Of a DNA stretch of 64,000 bases, positions 61,480 to 64,000 are shown in pieces. Position numbers and translations under genes: made by a program. Each line of letters starts with the position of its first letter. Within the stretch, counting starts at the first letter, position 1. Origin of the DNA: Fredinandcohnia quinoae (GTDB lineage Bacteria > Bacillota > Bacilli > Bacillales > Bacillaceae_L); the NCBI RefSeq assembly GCF_022427965.1, contig NZ_JAKTTI010000007.1, forward strand, positions 62,001 to 126,000, given 5' to 3'. The notes below the pieces were generated by a model, which saw only the letters and a program-made list of their open reading frames with translations, had not been told where the DNA came from and ran no database searches.

Positions 61480-61576
61480 TGAAAATCGGGGCAGGTCATA
61501 ACAGACCTGTCCCCTTCTTTGAACCATAGGAACGGTACTTGTGGTTCATGAACCAAGAGGACCGTCCCCTTGGTTC
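61480..61576 (-). repeat. REP-like pair of hairpins between wecC and tagA
   Basis: GGGGCAGGT and ACCTGTCCCC form one stem (61491-61515). GGAACGGTACTTGTGGTTC and GAACCAAGAGGACCGTCCCC form a long imperfect second stem (61530-61569). Sequences with CCGTCCCCTTGGTTC are familiar as dispersed intergenic hairpins in Bacillus genomes. They may terminate or stabilise the wecC transcript. Confidence 0.65.
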
Positions 61577-61578
61577 GT

Positions 61579-62850
61579 TCAAATGACCTTTATAGTTGAA
61601 AGGTTTCCGATTTTATAAACTGTTGCTTTTGATTCGTCTAGGTTTGTGCAGTTTCGTGTGTCAAGTACAACTGGTGTTTTCATTTTATTAACGATATCTT
61701 CTGTTTGAATTGACTTAAATTCATTATGATCTGTTAAGATAAGCAGAACATTGGCACCAGTTATTGCTTCTTCAAAGGATTGAAGTGAGAATGATACCTG
61801 ATCCGCACGAACATGTGGGTCATGGATGCGAAGCTCATAGCGGTTGCTATGCTGCAGCATTTCAAGTACCTCAATAGCTGGACTTTCTCTAATATCATCA
61901 ATATTACCTTTATATGTTAATCCAAATACAGCTACTACTGGCTTCTCTAATTCACTTGTTAAGTGCTGGACCTGTTGGACAACAAATGAAGGCATAGAGT
62001 TATTAATTTTTCTTGCTGTACTAATAAGTGGTGATTCCTCCACTGCTTTTTCAACAATGAAATATGGGTCCACTGCTAGACAATGACCACCAACACCTGG
62101 ACCAGGCTGGTGAATATTCACACGTGGATGCTTGTTAGCAAGTTCAATGACCTTATGGGCATTAACATCTAGACGTTGTGAAATTTTCACAAGTTCATTT
62201 GCTAATGCAATGTTGACATCACGGAATGTATTTTCCATTAATTTAGACATTTCTGCAGTAACTGCTTCCGTTTCAACAACATCCCCAGTAACAACTGCAC
62301 GATACACATCTGCTGCTTTTTTCGCTGCTTCAGGTGTTGTCCCTCCGACAATCCTTGTATTTTCCACAAGTTCAATTAAAATACGACCTGGCAGAACTCT
62401 CTCCGGACAATGTGCAAGATAGATATCATACCCTGTGTCTAACCCTTTTTCTTCAATTAAAGGTGCAACAACATCATCCATTGTACGTGGCGGGATTGTT
62501 GATTCAACGATGACAACATTCCCTTTTTGCAAATATGGAATGATTGCTTTTGTCGCATCAACAACATAATCGATATTTGCTGTTGTATCTTCATGGATCG
62601 GTGTTGGAACGGCAATGATAAATACATCTGCTTCTTCAGGAGTTACAGATGCACGAAGTTTGCCATTTTCAACAACCTCTTTCACTACCTCAGGTAAGCC
62701 AACCTCTTCAATATGAATTTCACCTTTATTTAAAGAAGAAACGACTCTTTCATTCACATCTACGCCAACGATATCATAGCCCGCTTTTGCAAAAACAGCG
62801 GCAGTAGGCAATCCTATATAACCTAAACCAATGACACATATTTTTTTCAT
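61579..62850 (-). CDS. wecC: UDP-N-acetyl-D-mannosamine dehydrogenase (WecC-like)
   Basis: The enzyme oxidises UDP-ManNAc to UDP-ManNAcA. The 423 residues show the NAD motif VIGLGYIGLPTAAVFAKAG, VPTPIHED, VESTIPPRT, the catalytic segment GGHCLAVDPYFIV (Cys in GHCLAVDP), FGLTYKGNIDDIRESPA and a C-terminal domain ending STIKVI. ATG 62850 with GAGGTCC is preferred to open codons upstream. The sequence is closer to WecC than to TuaD. It implies a uronic ManNAcA residue in the SCWP. The UDP-GlcNAc epimerase is not in the window. Confidence 0.94.
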   Translation of the reverse strand: MKKICVIGLGYIGLPTAAVFAKAGYDIVGVDVNERVVSSLNKGEIHIEEVGLPEVVKEVVENGKLRASVTPEEADVFIIAVPTPIHEDTTANIDYVVDATKAIIPYLQKGNVVIVESTIPPRTMDDVVAPLIEEKGLDTGYDIYLAHCPERVLPGRILIELVENTRIVGGTTPEAAKKAADVYRAVVTGDVVETEAVTAEMSKLMENTFRDVNIALANELVKISQRLDVNAHKVIELANKHPRVNIHQPGPGVGGHCLAVDPYFIVEKAVEESPLISTARKINNSMPSFVVQQVQHLTSELEKPVVAVFGLTYKGNIDDIRESPAIEVLEMLQHSNRYELRIHDPHVRADQVSFSLQSFEEAITGANVLLILTDHNEFKSIQTEDIVNKMKTPVVLDTRNCTNLDESKATVYKIGNLSTIKVI

Positions 62851-63074
62851 TAAAAAGGACCTCGCTTTAAAAATATATTGATTGATTTCAATCAAATTCC
62901 TACATAGTATAACAAATTCCATCAATCCTTGCATCCTTAACATTGAATGGATGTATTGTTGATGATAAAATAAGGGTGGTTTTCATATTGATATATGTTA
63001 TTCACATTACTTTCGTACAATATGTTGCAAATCAGTAAACAGTTCTATGAAATGATAGAGGAGGAAATACTTCT

Positions 63075-64000
63075 TTGAAAATTGTTATATCCGGATTTTA
63101 TGGACTTGGAAATACAGGGGACGAAGCCATATTAGAATCCATCGTTGATAATTTGCGTGGCGAGCTCGATTCCCCAGAGATCACTGTCTTTTCATTATCT
63201 CCCGAAGAAACCGCACGTACTCATCAGGTAAAAAGTATATACAGAGGCTGGCGTCATCAATTTGGTGATAAAATAAAAGCCTTACGTGAAGCAGACCTAC
63301 TTGTTAGTGGTGGTGGAGGACTTTTACAAGATACATACCCAACAAAGTTCATCTTCGGTCCGCTACCTTATTATTTATTAATTGTCTTTTTAGCAAAATT
63401 ATGTCGGACAAAGGTTATGTTTTTCTCACAAGGAATTGGACCTATTACATCTACGTGGGGAAAAATATTAATGAAGATATTTGCGAATATGGCTGATTTT
63501 GTTACAGTACGAGATCAGTATTCAAAAGACTATCTACTTAAGCTTGGAGTTACACGTCCTAAGACTGTCGTTACTTCTGATATTGTATTTGCATTTAAAA
63601 AGAAAGAAGACGATGCGTGTCTTAAGAGCTTAGAGCTTTCAAATACTGACAACCTCGTTGCTGTCTCTGTTAGACCGTGGTTCGAGAAGGTTAAGCAATT
63701 CGAACAAATTGCTTCTATATTAGATGAATTAATTGAAGCACGCAAAATTACTCCAGTCTTCGTACCGATGGAAGGACATCACGATGTCAATGCAAGTCAG
63801 AAGGTTTTAGAAAAAATGAAGCATGCGGACAAATGTGTCATGTTAGGAGAAAAATTTACTCCAAATCAATATTTGAATTTTATAAGCAAGTGTCAGTTAA
63901 CAATTGGAATGAGATTACATGCCCTTATTTTCTCAACGATTTCAGGGGTTCCACATATCGGTCTAAGCTATGATAAAAAGGTAGAAAGTCTACTGAAACG
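63075..64000 (+). CDS. csaB: Polysaccharide pyruvyl transferase CsaB, 3' end cut off
   Basis: CsaB adds pyruvyl ketals to the SCWP, making it the ligand of SLH domains. The visible 308 residues begin at TTG 63075 behind GAGGAGG with KIVISGFYGLGNTGDEA, then LLVSGGGGLLQDTY, FFSQGIGPITSTWG, PVFVPMEGHHDVNAS and IGMRLHALIFSTISGVPHIGLSYD (the His and Arg of the acceptor site). About 50-60 residues are missing past 64000. It is divergent from wecC. Its presence explains the six SLH proteins. Confidence 0.96.
   Translation, partial: MKIVISGFYGLGNTGDEAILESIVDNLRGELDSPEITVFSLSPEETARTHQVKSIYRGWRHQFGDKIKALREADLLVSGGGGLLQDTYPTKFIFGPLPYYLLIVFLAKLCRTKVMFFSQGIGPITSTWGKILMKIFANMADFVTVRDQYSKDYLLKLGVTRPKTVVTSDIVFAFKKKEDDACLKSLELSNTDNLVAVSVRPWFEKVKQFEQIASILDELIEARKITPVFVPMEGHHDVNASQKVLEKMKHADKCVMLGEKFTPNQYLNFISKCQLTIGMRLHALIFSTISGVPHIGLSYDKKVESLLK

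Noticed and set aside
1-64000. tRNA, rRNA, riboswitch or T-box elements
   Set aside because: No cloverleaf, rRNA segment or recognised aptamer was found by eye; a covariance-model search (Infernal/Rfam) would be decisive.

Overview
The window looks like the chromosome of a motile, S-layer-forming member of the Bacillaceae (Bacillus sensu lato): low GC, strong AGGAGG ribosome-binding sites, and the B. subtilis order tagO-lytR/tagU-yvyE-degS-degU-degV-comF-yvyF-flgM-flgN-flgK-flgL-yviE-fliW-csrA-hag. Joined to this backbone is a large S-layer and secondary cell wall polymer (SCWP) locus of the B. anthracis kind: secA2-slaP, six SLH-domain proteins, wall-polymer sugar genes and csaB. The species cannot be named from the sequence.

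Region 1 (1-5.1 kb, minus strand) holds rmlC, rmlA and two large TPR glycosyltransferases, one fused to a methyltransferase. A sigma-D-type promoter reads into them, so they are probably flagellin glycosylation genes. Region 2 (5.2-14.3 kb) holds a secreted vWA/IPT protein, hag with its own sigma-D promoter, and the late flagellar and CsrA-FliW regulatory genes. Region 3 (14.5-19.4 kb) is the comF locus, split by two intergenic repeat arrays and a class D sortase, followed by a degV-family gene. Region 4 (19.5-27 kb) holds a chemoreceptor, a 20-bp-periodic intergenic array, degU and degS as apparently separate units, yvyE, a LytR-CpsA-Psr ligase and tagO.

Region 5 (27.3-50.5 kb) covers S-layer export and the cell surface. 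SecA2 and SlaP come first, then three SLH proteins (phosphodiester glycosidase, DUF4855, and one with a long cytosolic N-extension). Next is a five-gene operon with a DPM1-like transferase, DUF2304, a small flippase-like protein, an MBOAT and an SGNH protein, divergent from a GT-C membrane transferase. Two Q-rich secreted proteins follow, one with curlin-like 42-residue repeats, and then two more SLH proteins. Region 6 (50.6-55 kb) is an accessory island. It holds three tandem copies of a 47-48 residue basic amphipathic peptide gene, each with a convergent antisense RNA (a type I toxin-antitoxin-like layout), then a PepSY protein pair and a broken glycine-zipper gene. Region 7 (55.1-64 kb) holds an S-layer-like gene behind a consensus sigma-A promoter with a long leader, then wall-polymer genes (GT4, polymerase/ligase, TagA-like, WecC) and the start of csaB.

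The parts fit together. TagO, TagA-like, WecC, the GT4 enzyme, the polymerase and the LCP ligase would build and attach the SCWP. CsaB pyruvylates it and the MBOAT/SGNH pair probably acetylates it. SLH proteins exported by Sec or SecA2/SlaP then bind to it. The most novel-looking signals are the triple peptide/antisense cassette, the curlin-like Q-rich pair, and the 20- and 21-bp helically spaced intergenic arrays.
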